This document shows positions 7,040-13,804 of a DNA stretch of 27,027 nucleotides, piece after piece. Under the pieces are notes generated by a model that worked only from the letters and a program-made list of their open reading frames with translations, was not told the origin of the DNA and did no database searches. The translations under genes were made by a program, and so were the position numbers. How positions within the stretch are numbered: the stretch's first letter is position 1; each line of letters begins with the position of its first letter. The stretch is from Streptomyces sp. NRRL S-455. Lineage in GTDB: Bacteria; Actinomycetota; Actinomycetes; Streptomycetales; Streptomycetaceae. Where the stretch lies: NCBI RefSeq assembly GCF_000717875.1, contig NZ_JOCT01000050.1, forward strand, positions 1 through 27,027, written 5' to 3'.

Positions 7040-7678
7040 GAGCCCCCCGAAGTCCCGTGGGACGACGAAGAACGTCGCCCCGTGCGGCCCCAGGAGCCAC
7101 TTGAAGCCGACGGCGGCGAGGAAGTCGTCCGCGTCGGCCTCCATCGGCAGCCAGCCGGCCGACTGGGAGGCGTCGACGTAGGTGCGGGCTCCGTGCTCCC
7201 GGGCCGCCTCCCGCACGGCCGGCAGGTCGGCGAGCCGGCCGTCGGCGGACTGGGCGGCGCTGACCGCGACGAGCGCGGTGCCGGGGCGGACGGACTCGGC
7301 GAGCCGCTCCAGTGGCACGGCACGCACCTTGAGGTCGTCGCGCACGTGGAAGGGGTTCACCAGGGAGGAGAAGTCGCCCTCCGCCGTGAGGACTTCGGCG
7401 CCGGCGGGCAGCGAGGCGGCGATCAGTCCACCGTACTCGGCGACCGAGGCGCCCGTGGCGACCCGCTCGACCGGCACACCCGCCAGCCGGGCGAAGGACG
7501 CGCGGGCGGTTTCCACGTTCTCGTACAGGGGACCCAGGGGCACACCCTCGGCCCGCATCCGCACCGCCTGGTTCATGGCGGTGACGGTGCGGGCGGGCAG
7601 GAGCCCGTTGCTCGCGGTGTTCAGGTAGGTGTGCTTCGGGGCGAACTCGGCACGGACGAGGTTCTCGAAGGTCTCCAT
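6626..7678 (-). CDS. Class V aminotransferase / cysteine desulfurase-like protein
   Basis: A 350-residue PLP enzyme of the class V (SufS/NifS-like) family. The PLP lysine is K193 in GFKWLLGPHG, and the cofactor aspartate is D169 in YVDASQSAGW. The N-terminal HTYLNTASNGLLPART segment is typical of the group often labelled selenocysteine lyase or isopenicillin-N epimerase-like. I see no cysteine loop typical of a true desulfurase near residues 300-330, so an aminotransferase or lyase acting on an unknown amino acid is more likely. The start is uncertain: ATG 7678 fits family N-termini (METFENLVRAEF), while ATG 7714 and GTG 7747 are in frame with no better ribosome site. It follows the DsbA-type gene on the same strand. 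Its 3' 414 bp are overlapped by the read-through ectD frame. Confidence 0.82.
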   Translation of the reverse strand: METFENLVRAEFAPKHTYLNTASNGLLPARTVTAMNQAVRMRAEGVPLGPLYENVETARASFARLAGVPVERVATGASVAEYGGLIAASLPAGAEVLTAEGDFSSLVNPFHVRDDLKVRAVPLERLAESVRPGTALVAVSAAQSADGRLADLPAVREAAREHGARTYVDASQSAGWLPMEADADDFLAAVGFKWLLGPHGATFFVVPRDFGGLSPLLAGWVAGELPWESCYGPVEELAHSARRFDVSPSLFTYAGLRASLELIEEIGVDVVHAHDVALADRFRVGLAELGHEPVPAPGSAIVSVPGLGHRQGELSSAGIEVSDRAGNLRAAFHLYNTPADVDRLLDVLSA

Positions 7679-7774
7679 GGGACCACTCTGCGGCCCCGGG
7701 ATCTCCCCGTCCATTGCCGATTTCTGCGCGATGTCGCTAAGGAGCACTTATGGATGCGCCCTGACCTGCGGTTT

Positions 7775-8488
7775 TCAGTGCTGGGGCACGGCACAGCCGT
7801 CCGGGCCACAGGCATCCGCGTCGCCGCTGTCCACGATCGTCAGGGACGCGCGCTCGCCGTACGCCTGGGCCAGGGCCCGGGCGAAGACCTCGGCGGGCTG
7901 CGCCCCGGAGACGCCGTACGTGCGGTCGAGCACGAAGAACGGCACACCACTCGCGCCGAGCTGCGCGGCCTCCCGCTCGTCGGCCCGGACCTCGGCGGCG
8001 TAGGCGTCGGGATCGGCGAGCACGCCACGGACGGCGTCCGCTTCCAGACCGGCGGCCACGGCGAGCTCCACGAGCCGTTCGTCGTCACCGAAAACAGAGC
8101 GCTCCTCGGCGAAGTTGGCCCGGTACAGCAGGTCGAGCAGCCGCTCCTGGCGGCCCTGCTCCTTGGCGAGGTGGAGCAGCCGGTGCATGTCGAAGGTGCT
8201 GCCGTGGTCACGGCCGCGGGTGCGGTAGTCCAGCCCCTCGGCGGCGGCCTGCGCGCCCAGGTTGTCCTCACCGGCCTCGGCCTGCGCCTCGCTCATCCCG
8301 TACTTCCTGGTGAGCATCGTGATCACGGGCTGGATGTCGTCCTTGGCGCGGCCCGGGTCCAGTTCGAAGGAGCGGTGCACCACCTCGACCTCGTCGCGGT
8401 GCGGGAAGTCCCGCAGCGCCTTCTCGAAGCGGGCCTTGCCCACGTAGCACCAGGGGCAGGCGATGTCGCTCCAGATCTCGACGCGCAT
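7775..8488 (-). CDS. DsbA family oxidoreductase, FrnE type
   Basis: A 237-residue cytoplasmic thiol oxidoreductase of the DsbA superfamily (thioredoxin fold with helical insert), closest to the FrnE group linked to polyketide pathways and oxidative stress. The CPWC active site is C11-C14, right after the first strand (MRVEIWSDIA). The cis-proline segment is GVPFFVLD. No signal peptide is present. The C-terminus carries a second cysteine pair, C227-GPDG-C232, a CX4C arrangement that has been described for Deinococcus FrnE. The ATG at 8488 follows GGAGAGCCGAGA. It probably leads the transcript that includes the class V aminotransferase. The native substrate is unknown. Confidence 0.9.
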   Translation of the reverse strand: MRVEIWSDIACPWCYVGKARFEKALRDFPHRDEVEVVHRSFELDPGRAKDDIQPVITMLTRKYGMSEAQAEAGEDNLGAQAAAEGLDYRTRGRDHGSTFDMHRLLHLAKEQGRQERLLDLLYRANFAEERSVFGDDERLVELAVAAGLEADAVRGVLADPDAYAAEVRADEREAAQLGASGVPFFVLDRTYGVSGAQPAEVFARALAQAYGERASLTIVDSGDADACGPDGCAVPQH

Positions 8489-8515
8489 TCTCGGCTCTCC
8501 AGCTCGTACGGGATA

Positions 8516-8549
8516 CGGAGGCTCCCTCCGCCGGGTAGCTGAACGTTCA
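8516..8549. promoter_or_regulatory. Hairpin and 10-bp palindrome upstream of the FrnE-type gene
   Basis: CGGAGG-CTC-CCTCCG at 8516-8530 is a small perfect hairpin, and TGAACGTTCA at 8540-8549 is a perfect palindrome, both in the 72-bp gap between the GNAT stop and the FrnE-type start. The palindrome, 52-61 bp before the start codon, is placed as an operator could be. Which regulator binds it, if any, is unknown. Confidence 0.35.
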
Positions 8550-8560
8550 AGCAGCTCGTT

Positions 8561-9064
8561 TCATTCCGCGGGGACCGAAAGGCGCAGGCACCGGTGGTGG
8601 CCCCCCTCGGCGGGCGGATTCCGCGGATCCTGGGTCCAGCCCTGACGGGCGTAGAAGGACTGCGCCCGCACGTTGTCGACGTGCACGTCCAGGACGGCCG
8701 TCCGCTTGCCGTCGGCCTTCCACTCCTCGACGCAGGCCGTGTGCAGTTCGGTACCCGCGCCACGGCGCCAGTGACCGGGGTCGATGTGGAACTGGAAGAG
8801 CTTCACCGTGTCGGCCGGATCACCCTCCGGGGTGCGGAACGAGGCCAGGCCGATCATGCGGCCCGCCTCGACGGCGCACAGCACCCGGCCGTCCGGCCGC
8901 GTGAGGGCGCTCCGCCAGGAGGCGAGCCAGTCGGTGCCGTCCTGCGGCAGCCCGTCGGGGTAGTACGTCGCCCGGGCCCGCGCGTGCAGCGCGACGACGT
9001 CCGCCACCTCGGCGGGCAGAGCGGTACGGATCACGCGGCCGGGAGTCACTCGGTTGCTGATCAT
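8561..9064 (-). CDS. GNAT family N-acetyltransferase
   Basis: A 167-residue acetyl-CoA-dependent N-acetyltransferase with unknown acceptor. The acetyl-CoA binding motif A is FHIDPGHWRRGAGTELHTAC (about residues 92-111), followed by motif B with DNVRAQSFYARQGW (about residues 129-142), where the tyrosine is the usual general acid. A basic, low-complexity start makes the N-terminus uncertain. ATG 9064 is taken as the longest, but no good ribosome site precedes it, and a GTG some ten codons later (VIRTALPAEV) is possible. It lies upstream of and on the same strand as the FrnE-type gene, with 72 bp between. Confidence 0.82.
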   Translation of the reverse strand: MISNRVTPGRVIRTALPAEVADVVALHARARATYYPDGLPQDGTDWLASWRSALTRPDGRVLCAVEAGRMIGLASFRTPEGDPADTVKLFQFHIDPGHWRRGAGTELHTACVEEWKADGKRTAVLDVHVDNVRAQSFYARQGWTQDPRNPPAEGGHHRCLRLSVPAE

Positions 9065-9109
9065 GGCATGGTGGACGTGCCCTGCCGGGACGCGGTTCCC
9101 GCCCGGGTC

Positions 9110-9718
9110 TCAGCTGCCGTCCCGCAGATCATCCGGCCAGTTCGGCCTGAACTCGATGTGGTCGTACGTCACCACGCACCCCTCCCCCATCGGGGACTGG
9201 GTCATGAAGCCGACGAGGGCCGCGCCCGTCTCCTTCTCGTCGCCGAGGGTGAAGAGGCGGACGAAGGTCCAGCGTTCGCCGTCGCGGGAGGCGTGGAAGG
9301 CGAAGGCGCGGCCCGTGCGGCTGACCCGCAACCAGACGGAACTGCCGTCCACCGTGAAGGAGTTGGCGTCGTCGGAGTGGCCCCGAGTGACGACCGTGCA
9401 GACGGTGGGCACGTCCGGGGAGTACTCCAGGCAGAGCTTGGCCCAGGACCGCTCCCCGACGTGGACGTAGAGCACCCCGGCGTCGAAGGCCGCACCGAAC
9501 CCGACCGTGACCTTCGCGATCAGCTGGAAATCCCCTTCGGGAGCCCCGAGCAGCCGCGGCGCGTCGGAAGCGGGGTCCAGCGCCTCCCCGGTGGGCGGCA
9601 CGAACCGGTCCTGCCGGGGCCCGGCCCACCCGGTGAGCACCCCGTCCTCGTAGGACCAATGAGCGTCTGGCCCGTAAGAGCGCAGGGGGAAAGGGAGTTC
9701 GGGGAGTTCGAGATCCAT
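9110..9718 (-). CDS. DUF1349 domain-containing protein
   Basis: A 202-residue protein of the DUF1349 family, a concanavalin A-like beta-sandwich (COG3506, once called regulation of enolase protein 1). Visible family features are PRLLGAPEGDFQLIAKVTVGF near residues 52-72, the FDAGVLYVHVGERSWAKLCLEY segment and the C-terminal GFMTQSPMGEGCVVTYDHIEF. Members are thought to bind carbohydrate, but no activity is established. There is no signal peptide. I start at the ATG at 9718. The frame stays open to 9796, but those extra residues are encoded by the repeated hairpin element at 9738-9770 and are not plausible protein. It is 99 bp downstream of the aldehyde dehydrogenase on the same strand. Confidence 0.82.
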   Translation of the reverse strand: MDLELPELPFPLRSYGPDAHWSYEDGVLTGWAGPRQDRFVPPTGEALDPASDAPRLLGAPEGDFQLIAKVTVGFGAAFDAGVLYVHVGERSWAKLCLEYSPDVPTVCTVVTRGHSDDANSFTVDGSSVWLRVSRTGRAFAFHASRDGERWTFVRLFTLGDEKETGAALVGFMTQSPMGEGCVVTYDHIEFRPNWPDDLRDGS

Positions 9719-9737
9719 TCGGCCAAGTGTTTCAGGT

Positions 9738-9770
9738 CCGCCCCTCAGGGGCGCGGGGAACCGCGCGACT
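9738..9770. repeat. Hairpin element of a type common in Streptomyces intergenic DNA
   Basis: GCCCC-TCA-GGGGC (9740-9752) runs into GCGCGG-GGAA-CCGCGC (9751-9766), a perfect 6-bp stem with a GNRA-type loop on the plus strand. The two hairpins share bases, so they compete. I recall the core GGGGCGCGGGGAAC followed by CGCGAC as a recurring intergenic sequence in many Streptomyces genomes; this is memory, not a search. It sits between the aldehyde dehydrogenase stop and the DUF1349 start on the minus strand, where it could end or process the transcript. Confidence 0.55.
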
Positions 9771-9817
9771 CGCCACGACGAACCGCGAGCCCGCAACTCA
9801 CCGCACCCCGACGGGTG

Positions 9818-11347
9818 TTATCGCTCCAAACGCCCGTTGAACCGCCGCGGCAGCCCCAGCGGGTTCTCGTCCCGCAGCTCCGCGGGGAGCAACGCCGACG
9901 GCGTGTTCTGATACACGACGGGCCGCAGCCACCGCTCGATCGCCGTACCGCCCACCGACGTGGACGTCGATGTCGTCGCCGGGTACGGCCCACCGTGGTG
10001 CTGAGCCGGTGCGACGGCGACACCCGTCGGCCAGCCGTTGACCAGCACTCGACCGGCCAGCGGCGTCAGCTCCTGCAGCAGCTCCGCACCACGGCCCTGC
10101 CCGGCGGCCTCCTCCTCGGACAGCTGCACCGTCGCGGTCAGGTTGCCCGGCAGACGCGACAGCACCGCCTTCACCTCGGCCTCGTCCTCGTAGCGGGCCA
10201 CCACGGTGACCGGGCCGAAGCACTCCTCCAGCAGCAGGTCGTGCTCGCCCTCCGACGCCAGCCTGCTGGCCGGCACCGTGAGGAAGCCCGCGCTGACCGT
10301 GTGCTCGCCGCCCGCGCCGGGCGTGACCGGGGAGTCGACGTCGGGCAGCTGGGCGCGCTCGGCGACGCCGGCGACGAAGTTGTCGCGCATGCGGTGGTCG
10401 AGCAGCACCCCGGCGTCGGTGTCGCTGACGGCGTCGGTCAGCGACTTCAGCAGGGCGTCACCGGCGGCACCGGCCGGCGCGAGGACGAGGCCCGGCTTCA
10501 CGCAGAACTGGCCGACGCCCAGCGTCATGGAACCGGCGAGGCCGGAGCCGATCGCCTCGGCCCGCTCGGCGGCGGCGGCCTCGGTGACGACGACCGGGTT
10601 CAGGGAGCCCAGCTCGCCGTGGAAGGGGATCGGCACGGGGCGGGCGGCCGCCGCGTCGAAGAGGGCGCGGCCACCGCGCACGGACCCGGTGAAGCCGGCC
10701 GCCGCGACCAGCGGGTGCTTGATCAGCTCGACACCCGCGTCGAAGCCGTGCACCAGGCCGACGACGCCCTCGGGGATGCCGTGGCGGGCGGCGGCGCGGC
10801 GCAGCATCTTGGCCACGTACTCCGACAGGGCCGGGTGGTCCGGGTGGGCCTTCACGACGACCGGGCAGCCGGCCGCCAGCGCGCTGGCGGTGTCGCCGCC
10901 GGCGACCGAGAAGGCGAAGGGGAAGTTCGACGCCGAGTAGACGGCGACGACACCCAGGGGCACCTTGTAGCGGCGCAGGTCCGGGATGGGCGGGGTCGCG
11001 GTGTCGTCGGGGTGGTTGATGACGACGTCGAGGAAGGCGCCCTCGTCGACGATGTCGGCGAAGGCCCGCAGCTGGTAGCAGGTGCGGGCGAGCTCGCCGG
11101 TCAGCCGGACCGGGCCGAGCGCGGTCTCGGCGTCGGCGGTCTCGACGAGGCCGTCCTTGGCCGCCTCCAGCTCGTCGGCGGCGGCGCGCAGGAAGGCGGA
11201 CCGGACGGTGCGGTCGGCGAGCGCGTCCCGTACCTCGTGGGCGGCGAGGACGGCGGCGTCCACCTCCTGGGCTGTGGCCTCCACCGCAACCTGTTCACGC
11301 TGCTTCCCGGTTCGGGGGTCGACACTCCAGACTGGTGCTGCTGCCAC
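9818..11347 (-). CDS. Alpha-ketoglutaric semialdehyde dehydrogenase-like ALDH
   Basis: A 509-residue NAD(P)-dependent aldehyde dehydrogenase, closest by pattern to the alpha-ketoglutaric semialdehyde (2,5-dioxopentanoate) dehydrogenases. These finish oxidative degradation of glucarate/galactarate, pentoses or hydroxyproline by giving 2-oxoglutarate. The catalytic cysteine is C282 in GQFCVKPG and the general base is E245 in FHGELGSLNP. The cofactor segment YSASNFPFAFSVAGGDTASALAAG is typical of this subgroup. The frame opens at ATG 11377. I choose GTG 11347 because GGAGGG (11355-11360) lies seven bases before it, ATG 11377 has no ribosome site, and the family N-terminus APVWSVDPRTGK follows at once. 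It is divergent from an IclR regulator with a palindrome between them, so control by that regulator is likely. Substrate is inferred from subgroup pattern only. Confidence 0.87.
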   Translation of the reverse strand: MAAAPVWSVDPRTGKQREQVAVEATAQEVDAAVLAAHEVRDALADRTVRSAFLRAAADELEAAKDGLVETADAETALGPVRLTGELARTCYQLRAFADIVDEGAFLDVVINHPDDTATPPIPDLRRYKVPLGVVAVYSASNFPFAFSVAGGDTASALAAGCPVVVKAHPDHPALSEYVAKMLRRAAARHGIPEGVVGLVHGFDAGVELIKHPLVAAAGFTGSVRGGRALFDAAAARPVPIPFHGELGSLNPVVVTEAAAAERAEAIGSGLAGSMTLGVGQFCVKPGLVLAPAGAAGDALLKSLTDAVSDTDAGVLLDHRMRDNFVAGVAERAQLPDVDSPVTPGAGGEHTVSAGFLTVPASRLASEGEHDLLLEECFGPVTVVARYEDEAEVKAVLSRLPGNLTATVQLSEEEAAGQGRGAELLQELTPLAGRVLVNGWPTGVAVAPAQHHGGPYPATTSTSTSVGGTAIERWLRPVVYQNTPSALLPAELRDENPLGLPRRFNGRLER

Positions 11348-11387
11348 CGCGGGTCCCTCCACGTGTATCTGGGTCATTCGCCAGGTC

Positions 11388-11403
11388 GTTCGATATACTG
11401 AAC
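11388..11403. promoter_or_regulatory. Candidate IclR-family operator between divergent genes
   Basis: GTTCGATATACTGAAC is an interrupted palindrome (GTTC-NN-TATA-NN-GAAC; 12 of 16 bases symmetric) in the 120-bp gap between the aldehyde dehydrogenase and the IclR gene. It contains TATACT, a near-consensus -10 box on the plus strand, so a bound repressor would cover the promoter. IclR-family regulators typically bind such sites in divergent spacers. Direct evidence is lacking. Confidence 0.5.
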
Positions 11404-11467
11404 GCCGTCTCTGGTGATGAATATGCTGTTGGAGACTATTTCCCGTCGAACAAAGGGGTCAAGGGCG

Positions 11468-12241
11468 ATGTCGGGTGCCGAGACAGGCGGCGGGGCACAG
11501 GTCAAGTCCGCGGTACGGACCGTTGAACTGCTGGAATACTTCGCTGGGCGTCCCGGTATGCACTCGCTCGCGGCGGTCCAGGAGGCCGTCGGGTATCCCA
11601 AGTCCAGCCTCTACATGCTGCTGCGCACGCTCGTCGAACTGGGCTGGGTGGAGACGGACGCGACGGGCACGCGGTACGGCATCGGCGTGCGCGCGCTGCT
11701 GGTCGGCACGTCGTACATCGACGGCGACGAGGTGGTCGCGGCGGCCCGCCCGACCCTGGACCGGCTCTCCGACGACACCACGGAGACGATCCACCTGGCC
11801 CGCCTGGACGGCACGAACGTCGTCTACCTCGCCACCCGCCAGTCGCAGCACTACCTGCGCCCCTTCACCCGGGTCGGCCGCCGTCTGCCCGCGCACTCCA
11901 CGTCCCTCGGCAAGGCGCTGCTGAGCACCTACTCGGACGAGCAGGTGCGCAAGATGCTCCCGGAGACACTGCCCGCGCTGACCGAGCACACGATCACCGA
12001 CCGGGAGAAGCTCATCGAGGAGCTGCGCCAGGTGCGGGAGCAGGGCTTCGCCGTGGACCGCGAGGAGAACACGCTGGGGTTGCGCTGCTTCGGGGTGGCG
12101 ATCCCGTACCGCACTCCGGCGCGGGACGCGATCAGCTGCTCGGTGCCGGTGGCCCGGCTGACCCCCGCGCACGAACAGCTGGTGAAGGACGCCCTGTTCG
12201 ACGCCCGGGACCGGCTGACACTGGCCACCCGTAGGCTCTGA
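11468..12241 (+). CDS. IclR family transcriptional regulator
   Basis: A 257-residue regulator with an N-terminal winged helix-turn-helix (about residues 12-75: AVRTVELLEYFAGRPGMHSL through PKSSLYMLLRTLVELGWVE) and a C-terminal IclR effector domain. The effector part shows FTRVGRRLPAHSTSLGKALL, the EQGFAVDREEN segment and the conserved CFGVAIPYR stretch. IclR proteins bind DNA as dimers or tetramers and sense a small metabolite, often an acid from sugar or aromatic breakdown. I chose ATG 11468 because GGGGTCAAGGG precedes it. The frame extends to 11414 through AT-rich promoter DNA. It is divergent from the semialdehyde dehydrogenase, which is its most likely target. The GNAT gene starts three bases after its stop. 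Confidence 0.9.
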   Translation: MSGAETGGGAQVKSAVRTVELLEYFAGRPGMHSLAAVQEAVGYPKSSLYMLLRTLVELGWVETDATGTRYGIGVRALLVGTSYIDGDEVVAAARPTLDRLSDDTTETIHLARLDGTNVVYLATRQSQHYLRPFTRVGRRLPAHSTSLGKALLSTYSDEQVRKMLPETLPALTEHTITDREKLIEELRQVREQGFAVDREENTLGLRCFGVAIPYRTPARDAISCSVPVARLTPAHEQLVKDALFDARDRLTLATRRL

Positions 12242-12244
12242 GGC

Positions 12245-12715
12245 ATGAACGTCGAGCTGCGCGAGGTGCATGACAGCGATCTGCCGGTCTTCTTCCGGCA
12301 GATGAACGACCCCGAGGCGCTCCACATGGCGGCCTTCACCCCCGAGGACCCGTCCGACCGGGATGCCTTCGACGCCCACTGGGCGAAGATCCGGTCCTCG
12401 TCCGCCGAGGTCCGCACGGTCCTCGCCGACGGTGACGTGGTCGGCAGCACGGCGGTGTACGGGGAGCCGGGCGAGCGCGAGGTGACCTACTGGATCGACC
12501 GGGCGTACTGGGGGAAGGGCATCGCCACGGCGGCGCTGCGGGCCCTGCTGGCGGAGGTGCCCGAGCGCCCCCTCTACGCGCGGGCGGCTTCGGACAACGC
12601 CGGGTCGCTGCGCGTCCTGGAGAAGTGCGGGTTCGACGCCGTGGCGTCGGCCCGGGGGTATGCCCGCGCCCGGGGCGCCGAGATCGACGAGACGGTGCTG
12701 ATCCTGGAGGGCTGA
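12245..12715 (+). CDS. GNAT family N-acetyltransferase (RimJ/RimL type)
   Basis: A 156-residue acetyltransferase of the RimJ/RimL-like group. Seen are the N-terminal strand and loop (VELREVHDSDLPVFFRQMND), motif A with TYWIDRAYWGKGIATAALRALL (about residues 80-101) and motif B with ASDNAGSLRVLEKCGF (about residues 115-130). The acceptor amine is unknown. The ATG start, three bases after the IclR stop, has GAGG overlapping the end of the upstream gene, so translation is probably coupled to it. It is followed by a hairpin and then the membrane protein and two-component operon. Confidence 0.85.
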   Translation: MNVELREVHDSDLPVFFRQMNDPEALHMAAFTPEDPSDRDAFDAHWAKIRSSSAEVRTVLADGDVVGSTAVYGEPGEREVTYWIDRAYWGKGIATAALRALLAEVPERPLYARAASDNAGSLRVLEKCGFDAVASARGYARARGAEIDETVLILEG

Positions 12716-12729
12716 GCGGCGTCTCCCCC

Positions 12730-12762
12730 GTCCGGCGGAGACGGATCGTCTCCCTGCGGGAC
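12730..12762. promoter_or_regulatory. Extended palindrome upstream of the two-component operon
   Basis: GGAGACG-GAT-CGTCTCC (12737-12753) is a perfect 7-bp inverted repeat with a 3-base centre, flanked by an outer GTCC (12730-12733) and GGAC (12759-12762). It lies 44 bp before the membrane-protein start and 22 bp after the GNAT stop. It may be an operator for the response regulator at 15074, whose LuxR-type domain binds inverted repeats, or a terminator for the GNAT gene. Confidence 0.45.
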
Positions 12763-12796
12763 GCACCGTCCGCCTCCGGCGCGGGAGCGTGATCGC

Positions 12797-13804
12797 ATGA
12801 CGCAGCCCCTCGCCCCCTCCCCGACCCCGGTCCCCGCCGTTCGCCTCGGCCGCCCCCGGCGTCTGCTCCGTGCCGTCGCCGTCCTCTCCTGCCTGCCGTA
12901 CCTCGGTCTCAAGGCCGCCTGGATCGCCGGGAGCCACATCGGTATCCCCGAGGGGAGCGGACTGCTCGACGACCGCGTGGGCATGGCCGTGATCAATGGC
13001 ATCTCCGTACTGCTGGACAGCGCGGTCGTCGTGCTGGCGCTGGTGCTGACCGGGCCGTGGGGGCTGCGGGTGCCGGCCTGGCTGCTGGCGTTCCCCGTGT
13101 GGGTCGCCACCGGGCTGCTCGCGCCGATCATGGCCGGATTCCCGGCACAGCTCGTCGTGCGGGCGTTCGGGAGCGATGCCACGCCGGGCCCGAAGCACCA
13201 GCCCTTCCTCCACGAGTGGGTCTTCACCGTCGTGTACACGGGGTTCATCCTGCAAGGGCTCGCTCTGGGAGCCCTGTTCGTGCTCTACGCCCGCGACCGC
13301 TGGGGGCACTTGTGGCGCGGGCGGGTGCGGGAACTGCCCGCGGCCGTCGTCGGTCCGGCCCACCGCGCCCTCGCCGTCGCCGCCGCCGTGCTCGCCCTGC
13401 TGCCTCTCACCCTCCACCTGCTGTGGGCCTGCGGCGTCACCGCCGGGCTCAGCGAGGGCCGGGCGGCGGACCGGGGCGCTGACTTCCACGTCCTGGAAGC
13501 CGTGCACGTGGCGTCTCTCCTCGCGGCCGTGGCCGGCGGGCTGCTGCTGGCCTTCCGGCGCGGCCGGGTCCTGCCCGTCGCCGTGCCGCTCGGGCTGGCC
13601 TGGGTCGGCTCCGGGGCCGTGGCCTGCTGGGGCGGCTGGCTGTCGCTCGCCTCCCTGGGCGGCGTGGAGAACGTCACGGATCGTCCGACGCCGCTGATGA
13701 ACCTCGCCTACGCTGGCCAGATGCTCGTCGGCCTGCTCGTCGCCGCCATCGGCGCCTACTGGTTCGCGGAGCGCTCGGCCAGGGCCGCAGGGCGGGCGGC
13801 GTGA
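12797..13804 (+). CDS. Integral membrane protein of a two-component operon
   Basis: A 335-residue protein with about eight hydrophobic segments, roughly at residues 25-45, 63-84, 92-114, 140-167, 188-212, 230-254, 259-285 and 303-324. I do not recognise a family or any catalytic motif, so function is unknown. It begins at ATG 12797 with GGGAGCG nearby as a ribosome site. Its TGA (13802-13804) overlaps the GTG of the histidine kinase in a GTGA arrangement, so kinase translation is probably coupled to it. Because it leads the operon, it may be the signal-sensing or signal-transducing partner of the kinase, or an envelope protein controlled by it. Both are inference from position. Confidence 0.82.
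   Translation: MTQPLAPSPTPVPAVRLGRPRRLLRAVAVLSCLPYLGLKAAWIAGSHIGIPEGSGLLDDRVGMAVINGISVLLDSAVVVLALVLTGPWGLRVPAWLLAFPVWVATGLLAPIMAGFPAQLVVRAFGSDATPGPKHQPFLHEWVFTVVYTGFILQGLALGALFVLYARDRWGHLWRGRVRELPAAVVGPAHRALAVAAAVLALLPLTLHLLWACGVTAGLSEGRAADRGADFHVLEAVHVASLLAAVAGGLLLAFRRGRVLPVAVPLGLAWVGSGAVACWGGWLSLASLGGVENVTDRPTPLMNLAYAGQMLVGLLVAAIGAYWFAERSARAAGRAA

Noticed and set aside
6626..7678. The second class V enzyme as a true cysteine desulfurase for iron-sulfur assembly
   Set aside because: No mobile-loop cysteine is visible and no suf or isc genes are near, so only the general class V assignment is kept.
8594..11401. A 935-residue plus-strand open frame opposite the GNAT, DUF1349 and dehydrogenase genes
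   Set aside because: The opposite strand encodes proteins with intact catalytic motifs. The translation here has the typical Gly/Arg/Val/His composition of an antisense shadow.
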